DNA from: Salirhabdus sp. Marseille-P4669
GTDB taxonomy: Bacteria; Bacillota; Bacilli; Bacillales; Alkalibacillaceae
NCBI RefSeq assembly: GCF_900240405.1
Contig: NZ_OEQK01000003.1
Coordinates: 62,001 to 126,000, forward strand
DNA length: 64,000 nucleotides
Direction: 5' to 3'
The notes under the pieces are model-generated. The model was not told where the DNA came from and made no database searches. It saw only the letters and a program-made list of their open reading frames with translations. The position numbers were made by a program, and so were the translations under genes. This document shows, piece after piece, positions 18,523-27,470 of this stretch; the first letter of the stretch is position 1; each line of letters starts with the position of its first letter.

Positions 18523-19581
18523 TTGCTATCGAAAATCACAAAACGACAATGGTCTATAATCTTTTTGATTATTATTACACTTCTCATTTTTTATTTTATC
18601 ATTCCTGTTTCTATTCCAATTATTTTGGCGATTTTAACCGCATTGATGTTAAACCCTCTCGTAAGATTATTAGGTAGAAAATTACGTTTAAAGCGGAATG
18701 TCAGCGTCATTTTAACCTTCATTTGTTTCTTACTCTTAATCAGCACGATAGGTACGTACGTAGCTACAAAATCAGTTACTCAATTAGTAAAATTAGCGGA
18801 GAATACTCCTGAATACGTTAGTGATATAACAAATATCGTAAATGATATGAAATCCGACTTAGATCGATTCACACAAGAAATGCCGGATGCTTTTATTGAT
18901 GAAGTGGAGGCAACTATTGATACTACCTTTGATAGTATGAAAACCACGATACTTAATGTAGTAACCATAGAAAATGTTGCAAATTTCGCAGCAAAAATTC
19001 CAGAATTTCTAGTTAGCTTTATTGTTTATCTGATTGCACTCTTCTTATTTATGATTGAGCTACCAAAAATTAAACAAAGGACATTTGAACTAATGACAGA
19101 AGCGACAGCTAAAAAAGTAACCTTTATGGCTGCAAGATTTACTAGTGTCATAGCTGGATTCTTTAAAGCACAATTTTTAGTAAGTATTCTAATCTTTATT
19201 GTTAGCTTAATAGGTTTATTCATTATTGCACCAGATGTAGCACTAATTATGTCCATTATCATATGGATCATCGACTTAATACCTATTATTGGGTCAATCG
19301 TTATTTTAGGTCCTTGGTCTCTTTTTATGTACTTCTCAGGTGATGCCGTAATGGGTACAAAACTAGCAATTCTAGCTATTATTTTACTAGCCATTCGCCG
19401 TACCGTAGAACCGAAAGTAATGGGAACACATATGGGACTCTCGCCACTTGTTACCTTAATTGCCATGTTTTTAGGATTACAATTAATTGGCCTATTAGGT
19501 TTTATTGTCGGTCCCCTGGTTGTTATCGCGTATAACTCTGCAAAAGAAGCTGGTATTATTAATTGGAGAATAAAAATATAA
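18523..19581 (+). CDS. AI-2E family membrane transporter
   Basis: A 352-residue protein with about seven membrane helices and a soluble segment of about 90 residues after the first three, the layout of the AI-2E (PerM/YtvI) family. The C-terminal core carries IIWIIDLIPIIGSIVILGPW and MGLSPLVTLIAMFLGLQLIG, both typical. Some members are sodium/proton antiporters or autoinducer-2 exporters, and YtvI is a sporulation protein; the substrate here cannot be told. The start is TTG 18523 with AAAGGAG 13 bases upstream; no nearer ATG fits. It is a single gene ended by its own terminator. Confidence 0.85.
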   Translation: MLSKITKRQWSIIFLIIITLLIFYFIIPVSIPIILAILTALMLNPLVRLLGRKLRLKRNVSVILTFICFLLLISTIGTYVATKSVTQLVKLAENTPEYVSDITNIVNDMKSDLDRFTQEMPDAFIDEVEATIDTTFDSMKTTILNVVTIENVANFAAKIPEFLVSFIVYLIALFLFMIELPKIKQRTFELMTEATAKKVTFMAARFTSVIAGFFKAQFLVSILIFIVSLIGLFIIAPDVALIMSIIIWIIDLIPIIGSIVILGPWSLFMYFSGDAVMGTKLAILAIILLAIRRTVEPKVMGTHMGLSPLVTLIAMFLGLQLIGLLGFIVGPLVVIAYNSAKEAGIINWRIKI

Positions 19582-19588
19582 AGGACTT

Positions 19589-19622
19589 AAAAGCCGAAAG
19601 TTCTCACTTTCGGCTTTTTTTA
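19589..19622 (+). terminator. Terminator of the AI-2E-type gene
   Basis: GCCGAAAG and CTTTCGGC form a stem with a six-base loop followed by T7. Confidence 0.88.
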
Positions 19623-19685
19623 CATCTCCCTTGTGCTTATTAAAAACGGCTTTCAAAATTAAATTTTCCTTGACCAGGACTACTC

Positions 19686-20207
19686 TCAATCTCTTTTCTT
19701 TATATAGGTCCTAACAAAATCATCTTCTTCTATTCGCTTGAAGCCTGTCTTCTGTAATACCCGTTGAGAAGGCAGATTCCCCTTCTTCGTTCTTGCATAA
19801 AGTACTCTTTGTTTAGACATTTCAAAAAACCAAGTAGATAATCGAGCAATTGCCTCTGTTGCATATCCTTTATTTCGTTTCGCAGGAGTAACAAAATATG
19901 CCATCTCAAATAAAGAATCGCTTCCTTCAAGGCATGTAACATTTTCGTTAAATGTTTTAACAGAAATGTCACCAATCAATTGATTTTGTTCAGTCACCAT
20001 AACCCACGGACCAGTAAAGGCGTTTGGATTCTCTAGTAATAGTTCATGAAATAACGGTAAATAAGCTTTTAAACCATCATACGGCCAATCTCCATCTGTA
20101 CGAATTATGGAATTTTTTTGAAAAAACAGCTCAGGCTGTTCCTGTAACAAGTGGACATCCTGAGCTGACAATTTCTTTAATTTGACCCCTTTAGATGAAT
20201 GGAGCAT
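19686..20207 (-). CDS. GNAT N-acetyltransferase, RimJ/RimL type
   Basis: A 173-residue acetyltransferase of the GNAT fold. It has the segment MAYFVTPAKRNKGYATEAIARL, which fits the acetyl-CoA pyrophosphate loop (R/Q-x-x-G-x-G/A), and ends LPSQRVLQKTGFKRIEED, typical of the RimJ/RimL branch. Substrate unknown. It lies 11 bases downstream of ctaM with its own AGGTGA site, so it is probably the last gene of the ctaG-ctaM transcript, an unexpected companion. Confidence 0.82.
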   Translation of the reverse strand: MLHSSKGVKLKKLSAQDVHLLQEQPELFFQKNSIIRTDGDWPYDGLKAYLPLFHELLLENPNAFTGPWVMVTEQNQLIGDISVKTFNENVTCLEGSDSLFEMAYFVTPAKRNKGYATEAIARLSTWFFEMSKQRVLYARTKKGNLPSQRVLQKTGFKRIEEDDFVRTYIKKRD

Positions 20208-20218
20208 GTTTTCATCAC

Positions 20219-20674
20219 CTAAAATCCTAATATTGCTTTTATCATACTAGTTGTTTTTCCACCATCAAACAAAACATAAAGTAACAAGTAAACTGCTACT
20301 CCCGTTATTGCCGTAAAAAACCAAATGATACTTGTAACAGGTCCGATCTTCCGGTGCTTTGAAATTTTTCTTTTTAACGCTAAATAAAGCGTTACTAATC
20401 CAAAGATTGCCCCTGTAGTAGCTAAAACAATATGAAAGACTAAAAATATTGTATAGTAAATCTTTAAATTCTCAGGTCCCCCAAACGAGGTATTCCCCAT
20501 AAAGATTGTCCTAGACATGTAAATAATGAAAAATAGTAAAGCAGAAATTGCTGCTGCAATCATTACTTTTTTATGAGCTTTCGGTTTATTCTTGACGATT
20601 AGTATCCAACCGATTGCCACTAAAATCGCACTAATTACAATAAATGCTGTACTAATTGTTGGTAAAATTGGCAC
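20219..20674 (-). CDS. ctaM: DUF420 protein CtaM, cytochrome oxidase assembly
   Basis: A 151-residue integral membrane protein with four predicted helices, of the DUF420 family (B. subtilis YozB, CtaM of Staphylococcus aureus). CtaM is needed for active aa3-type oxidase in S. aureus. The conserved histidines appear in FLVFHIVLATTG and KHRKIGP. The start is a GTG with GGAGGT seven bases upstream. Its place directly after ctaG supports a role in maturing the heme-copper oxidase encoded upstream. Confidence 0.88.
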   Translation of the reverse strand: MPILPTISTAFIVISAILVAIGWILIVKNKPKAHKKVMIAAAISALLFFIIYMSRTIFMGNTSFGGPENLKIYYTIFLVFHIVLATTGAIFGLVTLYLALKRKISKHRKIGPVTSIIWFFTAITGVAVYLLLYVLFDGGKTTSMIKAILGF

Positions 20675-20704
20675 TAACGATACCTCCGAACGACAAATTG
20701 TATT

Positions 20705-21607
20705 TTAAGATTGGTTTGGAATTGGATCTATATCACGGTTTTCTTTACGGTACCAACTAAAGAATACCTTACCTAGCACGATACCATAAATAATTTCTTG
20801 CATGACTTTCATTAAAATACCACCTGCTTGCTGGTCATGTAATAAAGACATATCTGTAAAAAATTCAGGACCATTAAACGCTGTTGTATTTAAACCAGAT
20901 AAAACATCAAAAGGCACACATAAACTTAAAGCATTTGACCAAGCTTCCATATTCGAATACGTCTCATATAGAGATTCAGGCGCAAATATAATTAAACCAC
21001 AAGCAGGAGTAATCAATACTCCATTAGCAAAAATGTAAAATATTTTAAATAATGGTTTAATTCGTTGTTGCTCTTCTAACGGTGTAATGAGTGGCCACCA
21101 CATACAGAAGGCCGCAAATAATATTACGATAGAGATAATGGAATGTGCTGTGGCGCTTGTCTTTGAGAAGTCCAAAATATCAGGTAAATGGTAAATGGAA
21201 AATAAAAAGTTAAATAAAAATATCGCTATTAGTGGCTTTGTAAATAGATTTAATATTGGTTTCAATACTTTAATATTGAAGACTTTTCTCCAGATCCATC
21301 CAGGAATACCCCTTATGATGAGAATTGGGAAAAGTAAATAAAATAAAGCCATTTGGATCATGTGAGCTAATAAAGAAATATGAGAAAGTAAATCAACTGG
21401 TGCCCCTTTCACTAAGTAAAGAGTCAGCATTCCAAGGTAAAAGGAGAACTGTTGTTTCCCAGTAGGTACAGATTGGTTGCTTCCACCGAATTTATGTCTC
21501 AGTGGCCCTGTTATTAAGTAATATAGTAAACTAAGTGCTATTACAAACAACAAGAAATACGGACTCCAAAGTGCGCGGAACCCAAAAATTTGTAATTTTG
21601 TCCACAT
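20705..21607 (-). CDS. ctaG: Cytochrome c oxidase assembly factor CtaG (caa3 type)
   Basis: A 300-residue, seven-helix membrane protein of the caa3_CtaG family. CtaG is required for assembly of the caa3 oxidase and is probably linked to copper insertion. Family residues include histidines in VDLLSHISLLAHMIQ and FSIYHLPDIL, plus FCMWWPLITP. It starts MWTKLQIFGFRALWSPYFLL behind GGAGTGAC. A terminator stands between ctaF and ctaG, so the gene may be partly uncoupled from ctaCDEF. It overlaps nothing and is followed 30 bases on by ctaM. Confidence 0.95.
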   Translation of the reverse strand: MWTKLQIFGFRALWSPYFLLFVIALSLLYYLITGPLRHKFGGSNQSVPTGKQQFSFYLGMLTLYLVKGAPVDLLSHISLLAHMIQMALFYLLFPILIIRGIPGWIWRKVFNIKVLKPILNLFTKPLIAIFLFNFLFSIYHLPDILDFSKTSATAHSIISIVILFAAFCMWWPLITPLEEQQRIKPLFKIFYIFANGVLITPACGLIIFAPESLYETYSNMEAWSNALSLCVPFDVLSGLNTTAFNGPEFFTDMSLLHDQQAGGILMKVMQEIIYGIVLGKVFFSWYRKENRDIDPIPNQS

Positions 21608-21803
21608 ATTTATGTCACTCCAATATAGGTGTATATATCATTCCTATTATAACTGATTTCCACATTCGTTTCTAAGTAATCCTCTATTATTCATGAATTT
21701 GTCATAAATAGAACCTGGAGTCACTTCTTTTCTAATAGTATACCGTCTCCTGCATACCAATTAATAATCTATACAGATCCATTAGATAAATTACACACAC
21801 ATA

Positions 21804-21833
21804 AAAAAATCGGAGCGAATCGCTCCGATTTTC
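21804..21833 (-). terminator. Terminator after ctaF
   Basis: AAAATCGGAGCG and CGCTCCGATTTT form a perfect 12-pair stem with a three-base loop and an extended T run on the minus strand. It ends the ctaC-F transcript or attenuates read-through into ctaG. Confidence 0.88.
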
Positions 21834-21837
21834 TAAC

Positions 21838-22158
21838 TTAAATCCATGTAATAGTTGTTAAAGCTAAAATGGTTAGAATAGCAGCGAAAATACCGGAATA
21901 AATCATTAACGCTGGCATTTCATGACCTTTTTCACTCATATGCATGAAATAGTATAGCTGAAACATAACTTGTACTGCTGCTAATAACAGTAACACTGGG
22001 ATAATAAATAATTTACTGAAGTCCCCTGCTACTAAAGCAAAAGCTACAATCGTAAAAATAATCATCAAGGCAAATGTAATAACTTGGTGTTTCATTTGCT
22101 CTTTATGCTTTACTTTATAAAACTCATCTGTATGACTGGATTTGGTGTTTTCTGCCAT
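21838..22158 (-). CDS. ctaF: Cytochrome caa3 oxidase subunit IV
   Basis: A 106-residue protein with three membrane helices, of the bacterial cytochrome oxidase subunit IV (CoxIV/CtaF) family. It starts with a charged cytoplasmic tail and contains FQLYYFMHMSEKGHEMP between helices two and three, typical of the family. It lies three bases after ctaE and is the last structural subunit of the operon. Confidence 0.93.
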   Translation of the reverse strand: MAENTKSSHTDEFYKVKHKEQMKHQVITFALMIIFTIVAFALVAGDFSKLFIIPVLLLLAAVQVMFQLYYFMHMSEKGHEMPALMIYSGIFAAILTILALTTITWI

Positions 22159-22161
22159 AAT

Positions 22162-22797
22162 TTATCCCACCTTCCCCATCAAATAAACAACTGTAAAGAT
22201 AAATACCCATACAACATCAATAAAGTGCCAGTATAGACTTGAAATATAAAACTTTGGTGCGTTGTAAAGGTTTAAACCACGTCTTGCGTTACGAACCATT
22301 AGAGCAACAATCCAGCATAATCCAAATACAACGTGCGCGCCGTGGAAGCCAACAAGTGCATAAAAGGCTGATCCAAAAGCAGATGATGTAAATGTATGGT
22401 GGAACTCATGATAATAATGTGTAAACTCATAAATTTCACAAGCTAAGAATGCAAGACCAAGTAATACAGTGATACCTAGCCATAGCATCATTTTCTTAAA
22501 ATCATGATTTTTCATATGGTACATAGCATAAACACTGGTTAATGAGCTTGTTAATAAGAACATGGTCATAATAAACACAAGTTCTAGACCAAATAGCTCT
22601 TGAGAAGGTGTGGCATGCTCCGCATTTCCAAACGAGTTTTTCAATGCTAAATACGTACCGAATAAACTTGCAAATAATACAGTTTCACCACCAAGGAAGA
22701 ACCAGAAACCTAAAAATTTATTTTTACCTTCAAGGGTAGCTTTCTCAGGTTCATGCGGTAGGTTTTCAGAACTCAATACATCTTCATGTGTACTCAT
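22162..22797 (-). CDS. ctaE: Cytochrome caa3 oxidase subunit III
   Basis: A 211-residue, five-helix subunit III of the heme-copper oxidase. Family features are GFWFFLGGETVLFASLFGTY and the C-terminal LVGFHGAHVVFGL and YWHFIDVVWVFIFTVVYL. It overlaps the end of ctaD by four bases (ATGA), showing translational coupling, and is followed closely by ctaF. Confidence 0.96.
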   Translation of the reverse strand: MSTHEDVLSSENLPHEPEKATLEGKNKFLGFWFFLGGETVLFASLFGTYLALKNSFGNAEHATPSQELFGLELVFIMTMFLLTSSLTSVYAMYHMKNHDFKKMMLWLGITVLLGLAFLACEIYEFTHYYHEFHHTFTSSAFGSAFYALVGFHGAHVVFGLCWIVALMVRNARRGLNLYNAPKFYISSLYWHFIDVVWVFIFTVVYLMGKVG

Positions 22798-24656
22798 TCT
22801 ACCTCAGCCCCCTCTTTTTCAAGATCTTCTTTATGAATATGGTGCCCTAAATCGTCTTTAACTGAACGAACGAGCATACTTCCAAATGTTAGTACAAAAC
22901 CAACAATGATTGCAATGTATGCAGCATTCGAATCAACACGATAGATAACGCCTAAACCTGCAATAAATAATCCTAAAGATATAACAAACGGTAAGATTGA
23001 GTTGTTAGGCATATGAATATCATCTACAGGTTCAGCTGGAATCATTTTCCCATTACCTTGTGTTTTCTCAATCCATAATGCGTCTAGTCCACGCACTAAT
23101 GGTAATTGTTTAAAATTGTAATGCGGTGTTGGAATAGGTAAGCTCCATTCTAATGTACGACCATCCCATGGGTCACGTGTACATTTTTCACCACTAACAG
23201 ACGTTTTAATAATGTTGTAAAGTAAAATTATTGTACCTACACCCATTAAGAAGGCGCCAATTGTACTTATAAAGTTTCCAGTTTCAAACTCTTGACCTTC
23301 TAGATATGTCCAATATCTACGAGGCATACCCATTAGACCTAAGAAATGTTGAATAAAGAATGTTAAATGGAAACCAGTAAAGAATGTCCAGAATGTCCAT
23401 TTACTTAACTTTTCATCTAATACTTTACCAAACATTAATGGCCACCAATACGTAACACCTGCTAAGATACCAAACACGACCCCACCAACAATAACGTAGT
23501 GGAAGTGAGCGACTACGAAGTAAGAGTCATGATACTGGAAATCAGCTGGAGCTACAGCTAACATAACACCAGTTACCCCACCTAATAAGAAGGATGGAAT
23601 AAATGCTGCTGACCAAAGCATCGGAGACGTTAGACGAATTTTACCGCCCCACATTGTTAGTAACCAGTTAAATATTTTAATACCTGTTGGAATCGCAATC
23701 GCCATTGTTGCAACTGCGAAAATGGAGTTCGCTACTGGACCCATACCTGTTGTAAACATGTGGTGAGCCCATACCATAAATCCTAAAAATGCGATTAATA
23801 CTGTTGCAAATACCATTGATGAATATCCGAACAAACGCTTTTTAGAGAAGACTGGTATGATTTCACTGAATATACCAAACGCAGGAAGTATTAAAATATA
23901 TACTTCTGGGTGTCCGAAAATCCAGAATAAGTGTTCCCAAATGATTTCATTACCACCCATTGTTGCCTCGAAGAATTGAGCACCAAATAGGCGATCGAAT
24001 GTTAGTAAGAAAATACCAACTGTTAAAGCTGGGAATGCAAATAAAATTAATACACTAGCTACAAAAGTAGTCCATGTAAATAGTGGCATACGCATATATG
24101 TCATACCTGGAGCACGCATTGTAACAATGGTAACTAAGAAGTTAATACCACCCATTAACGTACCGAAACCAGAAATTTGTAGACCAATTGCGTAAAAGTC
24201 CACACCATGACCTGGTGAGTAAATAGACAATGGAGCATAAGAAGTCCATCCAGCATCAGGTGCGCCACCTAAAAACCAAGATAGGTTTAGTAAAATACCA
24301 CCAAATAAGAATAACCAAAAACCTAATGCGTTAATAAATGGAAATGCAACATCACGAGCACCTATTTGTAATGGCATGACCGCATTCATTAAAGCAAACA
24401 ATAGCGGCATTGCTGCCAAGAAAATCATGGTCGTACCGTGCATTGTAAACACTTCATTGTAAAATTGAGCCCCGATTAAAGCATTTTCGGGATACATAAG
24501 CTGTAAACGAATTAGCAAGGCTTCAAGACCACCAAGTAAGAAAAAGAATCCACCACCAATTAAATAGAGGCTAGCTATTTTCTTATGGTCTACTGTAGTT
24601 AAATAATCCCACAGTACAGAACCAAAGCCACGCTTCTTTGCAGTTGCTGTACTCAC
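22794..24656 (-). CDS. ctaD: Cytochrome caa3 oxidase subunit I
   Basis: The catalytic subunit of caa3 oxidase, 620 residues and about 14 helices. It holds low-spin heme A and the heme a3-CuB centre where oxygen is reduced. Visible signatures are FTMHGTTMIFL (heme a ligand), WIFGHPEVYILILPAFGI (CuB His with the Tyr crosslink), VWAHHMFTTG (CuB His pair) and HDSYFVVAHFHYVIVGG (a3 and a ligands). The start is a GTG with GGGAGGT seven bases upstream. The C-terminal extension includes the subunit-I tail common to Gram-positive enzymes. Co-transcribed with ctaC and ctaE. Confidence 0.97.
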   Translation of the reverse strand: MSTATAKKRGFGSVLWDYLTTVDHKKIASLYLIGGGFFFLLGGLEALLIRLQLMYPENALIGAQFYNEVFTMHGTTMIFLAAMPLLFALMNAVMPLQIGARDVAFPFINALGFWLFLFGGILLNLSWFLGGAPDAGWTSYAPLSIYSPGHGVDFYAIGLQISGFGTLMGGINFLVTIVTMRAPGMTYMRMPLFTWTTFVASVLILFAFPALTVGIFLLTFDRLFGAQFFEATMGGNEIIWEHLFWIFGHPEVYILILPAFGIFSEIIPVFSKKRLFGYSSMVFATVLIAFLGFMVWAHHMFTTGMGPVANSIFAVATMAIAIPTGIKIFNWLLTMWGGKIRLTSPMLWSAAFIPSFLLGGVTGVMLAVAPADFQYHDSYFVVAHFHYVIVGGVVFGILAGVTYWWPLMFGKVLDEKLSKWTFWTFFTGFHLTFFIQHFLGLMGMPRRYWTYLEGQEFETGNFISTIGAFLMGVGTIILLYNIIKTSVSGEKCTRDPWDGRTLEWSLPIPTPHYNFKQLPLVRGLDALWIEKTQGNGKMIPAEPVDDIHMPNNSILPFVISLGLFIAGLGVIYRVDSNAAYIAIIVGFVLTFGSMLVRSVKDDLGHHIHKEDLEKEGAEVE

Positions 24657-24708
24657 ACTTTTTACCTCCCTTAGAACATCATCCTAAATATGAGCAACAA
24701 AAATTCTT

Positions 24709-25899
24709 TTATTGTTCGTTTGTTTCTTCTTCAGCAGATTCCTCTGTTGATTCTTCTTCTGTTGTATTCTCTTCACCTTCGCCTTCTTCTTCCTTAGGCT
24801 CGGCTTGAATATATTCATTATCGCGAGCATCGTCTGGACCAATTTCACTTGGTTGTAATGTCAACAAGTACTCCGCAATCTTACCTGCATCTTCTTTGCT
24901 TGGTACAACATAGTTACCAGTCATCTCGTTTCCAGGCTTGAAGCTTTCTGGATCTAAAATCCATTTCACGATGTTTTCTTTCGTATTTTCTTCAATACCT
25001 GCTAATGTTTCTCGAGTGCCAAAGCTAGTTAAGTTAGGTCCTACCCCAACAGCTGGTGATGCACCGATTGCGTGACATGCCATACAGCTTTGTTGGAATA
25101 ATGCTTGACCTTCTGCTGCAACAGTGTCTGCTGGAGTATCCTCTGCAGATGCTTCTTGCATGTCAGAAATCCATTGATCAAATTCTCCTGGACTAACTGC
25201 AATAACTCTAAATTCCATTAAAGAGTGAGATGGTCCACAGAATTCTGCACAGTGTCCCCAATAGACCCCTTCTTCTGTTGCATTGATAAACATTTCATTT
25301 TCATTTTTACCTGGGTTTGTATCCATTTTACCAGAAATTGTTGGTACCCAGAAGGAGTGAATGACATCTCCTGAGGATAGTTTTACATAAACACGTTTAT
25401 CTGTAGGAATATATAAATCCTGACTTGTCGTTACATTCAAATCACGGTAGCTAAAATTCCACCAAAACTGTTTCGCAGTTACATCAATCCATAATACATC
25501 TTCCGCTTCTTCAGCATCCTCTGCTTGTGCTTCAGGCTCTGTTTCTGCTAGAGCAAATGTGTATTGAACTGTTGGTACTGCTAGGATTAATAGCAAGATA
25601 ATTGGAATGACTGTCCATATTGTTTCTAAAACATGGTTCCCTTCTACTTGCTTTGGTATGTAGTCCTCTTGCCCTTTTTTCTGGCGGAATCGGACCATAA
25701 CAATGACAAAAATTGCAACTACAACAATAACTACTAATACCATAATTGCAAGACTAATAAGCATTAAATCATAGCTCATTTGTGCGCCTTCACCTTTAGG
25801 CTGCAGTGCACTTACATATGGGTTCCCACATCCTGAAAGAAATAGCGCTAAGGCTCCTAACAGGAAAAGCGTGCGAAACCGCCCCATCCATCCTTTCAT
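24709..25899 (-). CDS. ctaC: Cytochrome caa3 oxidase subunit II with fused cytochrome c
   Basis: A 396-residue lipoprotein. The signal peptide ends in LFLSGC (lipid-modified C24) and two membrane helices follow. The extracytoplasmic CuA domain has ligands H181, C217, C221, H225 and M228 in GHCAEFCGPSHSLM. A cytochrome c domain has C272-x2-C275-H276 in QSCMACHAIG, so electrons enter directly from the fused heme. Two acidic inserts are unusual: one of about 15 residues before the CuA domain and a Glu-rich C-terminal tail of about 40 residues. That makes it longer than B. subtilis CtaC (about 356) and suggests adaptation to salt or alkali. RBS AGAGGGG. Confidence 0.96.
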   Translation of the reverse strand: MKGWMGRFRTLFLLGALALFLSGCGNPYVSALQPKGEGAQMSYDLMLISLAIMVLVVIVVVAIFVIVMVRFRQKKGQEDYIPKQVEGNHVLETIWTVIPIILLLILAVPTVQYTFALAETEPEAQAEDAEEAEDVLWIDVTAKQFWWNFSYRDLNVTTSQDLYIPTDKRVYVKLSSGDVIHSFWVPTISGKMDTNPGKNENEMFINATEEGVYWGHCAEFCGPSHSLMEFRVIAVSPGEFDQWISDMQEASAEDTPADTVAAEGQALFQQSCMACHAIGASPAVGVGPNLTSFGTRETLAGIEENTKENIVKWILDPESFKPGNEMTGNYVVPSKEDAGKIAEYLLTLQPSEIGPDDARDNEYIQAEPKEEEGEGEENTTEEESTEESAEEETNEQ

Positions 25900-25978
25900 G
25901 AATTATTACCCCTCTTTCTCTTTTATATATTTTTATTTATAGAATCAGAAAGAAAAGAATGATACTTTTCTGATTACA

Positions 25979-26926
25979 CTAGAAGAATGATGGCAATGTA
26001 GCAACTACCATCGCAATAGATAAAATGGTTAAATAATTAATGGAGTAAATAAACATCCATTTTGCCCATTTCATATCATCTTTCATAAAAAATCCTCTTA
26101 CTGATAGTACTACCCACCCTACATTTAATAATGTTGCCAAAATCATAAAAATAGTTCCTAATGAACTTAAGTAAAATGGCAGTGGTAGTAAACAAAGGAT
26201 ATATATTAAAATTTGTCTTTTTGTAATAGAGAAACCATGAACTACAGGTAACATAGGAATTCCTACTGCCTTATACTCCTTCACTTTCATCATAGCTAAT
26301 GCTAAAAAGTGTGGTGTTTGCCATATAAACATAATTAAGAAAAAGACAAATGCTACTGGGTGAAATGTCGGATCAACTGCTAACCATCCAATTAATGGTG
26401 GCACAGCTCCGGAAAAGCTTCCTACTATCGTATTTAATGTGTAACGTCTTTTAGACCACATTGTATATAAAACTACATAAACAAACCATCCAAATATTCC
26501 TGTTACGGCTGCTGGTACATTTGTTAATAGAAGAAACATAGCACCCAATATAGAAAAACCAATGCCGATTCGTAACACTTGTGCATTTGATAAGGTTCCT
26601 GTAACAGTCGGACGTTTCTTTGTTCTAGACATTTTTTGATCGATGTCTCTATCATAGTAATTATTTAGGACACATCCACCTGCAATGACAAATCCTGTAC
26701 CTAACAATACGAAAATTAAAGATTGCCAATGATCAAAAAATGTTGTATTTGAATAAAACAATGCTAGCCAAAAGCCAGCAAAGGTAGTCATTAAATTAGA
26801 ATTTATAATACCTATTTTTATTAGTGCTAAAAAATCAGCCCATAAAGTTGTCTTCGTCTCAGTAGGTTGTTCTTTAGCAGGATCTAGTATTGAAGTTGTC
26901 TCTATAGCCTTCGGGTTATTCATCAT
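25979..26926 (-). CDS. ctaB: Protoheme IX farnesyltransferase (heme O synthase)
   Basis: A 315-residue UbiA-family prenyltransferase with about nine helices that converts heme B to heme O for the caa3 enzyme. The two Asp-rich motifs are NNYYDRDIDQKMSRTKKRPT and the region around YKAVGIPMLPVV. The start may be either of two adjacent ATGs at 26926 and 26923 behind AGGAAGG. It heads the ctaB-ctaC-ctaD-ctaE-ctaF run and diverges from ctaA across 544 bases. Confidence 0.96.
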   Translation of the reverse strand: MMNNPKAIETTSILDPAKEQPTETKTTLWADFLALIKIGIINSNLMTTFAGFWLALFYSNTTFFDHWQSLIFVLLGTGFVIAGGCVLNNYYDRDIDQKMSRTKKRPTVTGTLSNAQVLRIGIGFSILGAMFLLLTNVPAAVTGIFGWFVYVVLYTMWSKRRYTLNTIVGSFSGAVPPLIGWLAVDPTFHPVAFVFFLIMFIWQTPHFLALAMMKVKEYKAVGIPMLPVVHGFSITKRQILIYILCLLPLPFYLSSLGTIFMILATLLNVGWVVLSVRGFFMKDDMKWAKWMFIYSINYLTILSIAMVVATLPSFF

Positions 26927-27061
26927 AACCTTCCTCTCTATCCTACTTTACATTTTATTTTCATCCAAAATCACGATTATTATGAAGAAAGTTCCTTTAT
27001 TTCGTAATTATAAATAACACTTGTTATATTGTATCACGTAAAGGTATTCACATCTATTTAA

Positions 27062-27086
27062 TCACACAATTATTATGATTGTGTGA
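27062..27086. promoter_or_regulatory. Inverted repeat between ctaB and ctaA
   Basis: TCACACAAT and ATTGTGTGA are perfectly complementary around seven bases. It lies 136 bases upstream of ctaB and 385 upstream of ctaA, so ctaB control is the likelier role. The half-site TGTGA resembles Fnr and Rex half-sites, but the orientation is reversed relative to both consensus operators. The binding factor is unknown. Confidence 0.5.
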
Positions 27087-27232
27087 CAAATTTATGAACT
27101 TTAACTAGCTATTTACATCAAAGCTCTTCTTATATATTAAATAAAACCAATAAATTTTAGCAAAACGCTTCTATTCCTATTTATGCCCTATTTATTTCTA
27201 TCAAACAAATATAGAAACATCAAGACTTTATT

Positions 27233-27241
27233 TTTGTGAAA
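27233..27241 (+). promoter_or_regulatory. ResD-like half-site
   Basis: TTTGTGAAA resembles the TTTGTGAAT-type boxes bound by ResD in Bacillus. It lies 230 bases before ctaA. A nine-base match in AT-rich DNA is weak alone; the location in a classic ResD-regulated junction adds support. Confidence 0.3.
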
Positions 27242-27470
27242 AAATATGATGTACACTGTTTTCTATAAAATACCACGAAATGAATATAGTAAAAAGATGA
27301 AAAACAACATTAAACATGATAGCATTTCTTTAGACACATTTCATTAAAAAAACTACGAATAAAGTACAAAACTTTCAAAGTTCAACAATTTGACAAAAAA
27401 TCTTTTGTCATTAACTTTGTTTTGTATTAGTATTGATATGATTGACTTCAAGTAGACAGGCGGTATCATA

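Larger units (their letters stand above)
26927..27470. other. Divergent ctaB/ctaA regulatory region
   Basis: These 544 AT-rich bases hold no ORF I can support. They contain the promoters of both heme A synthesis genes, though I cannot place either with certainty. A TATGAT at about 27436-27441 may be the ctaA -10. A 25-base dyad and a ResD-like motif are listed separately. In B. subtilis this junction is controlled by ResD and CcpA-linked factors. Confidence 0.6.

Noticed and set aside
19026-19466. Long minus-strand open frame (146 codons) inside the AI-2E-type gene
   Set aside because: It is a mirror of hydrophobic codons of the transporter; there is no ribosome binding site and the composition is unusual (many I, M, S, T, P).
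27062-27086. Calling the ctaB/ctaA dyad an Fnr or Rex operator
   Set aside because: The half-sites are everted relative to TGTGA-N6-TCACA and TTGTGA-N6-TCACAA, so the name would not be justified.
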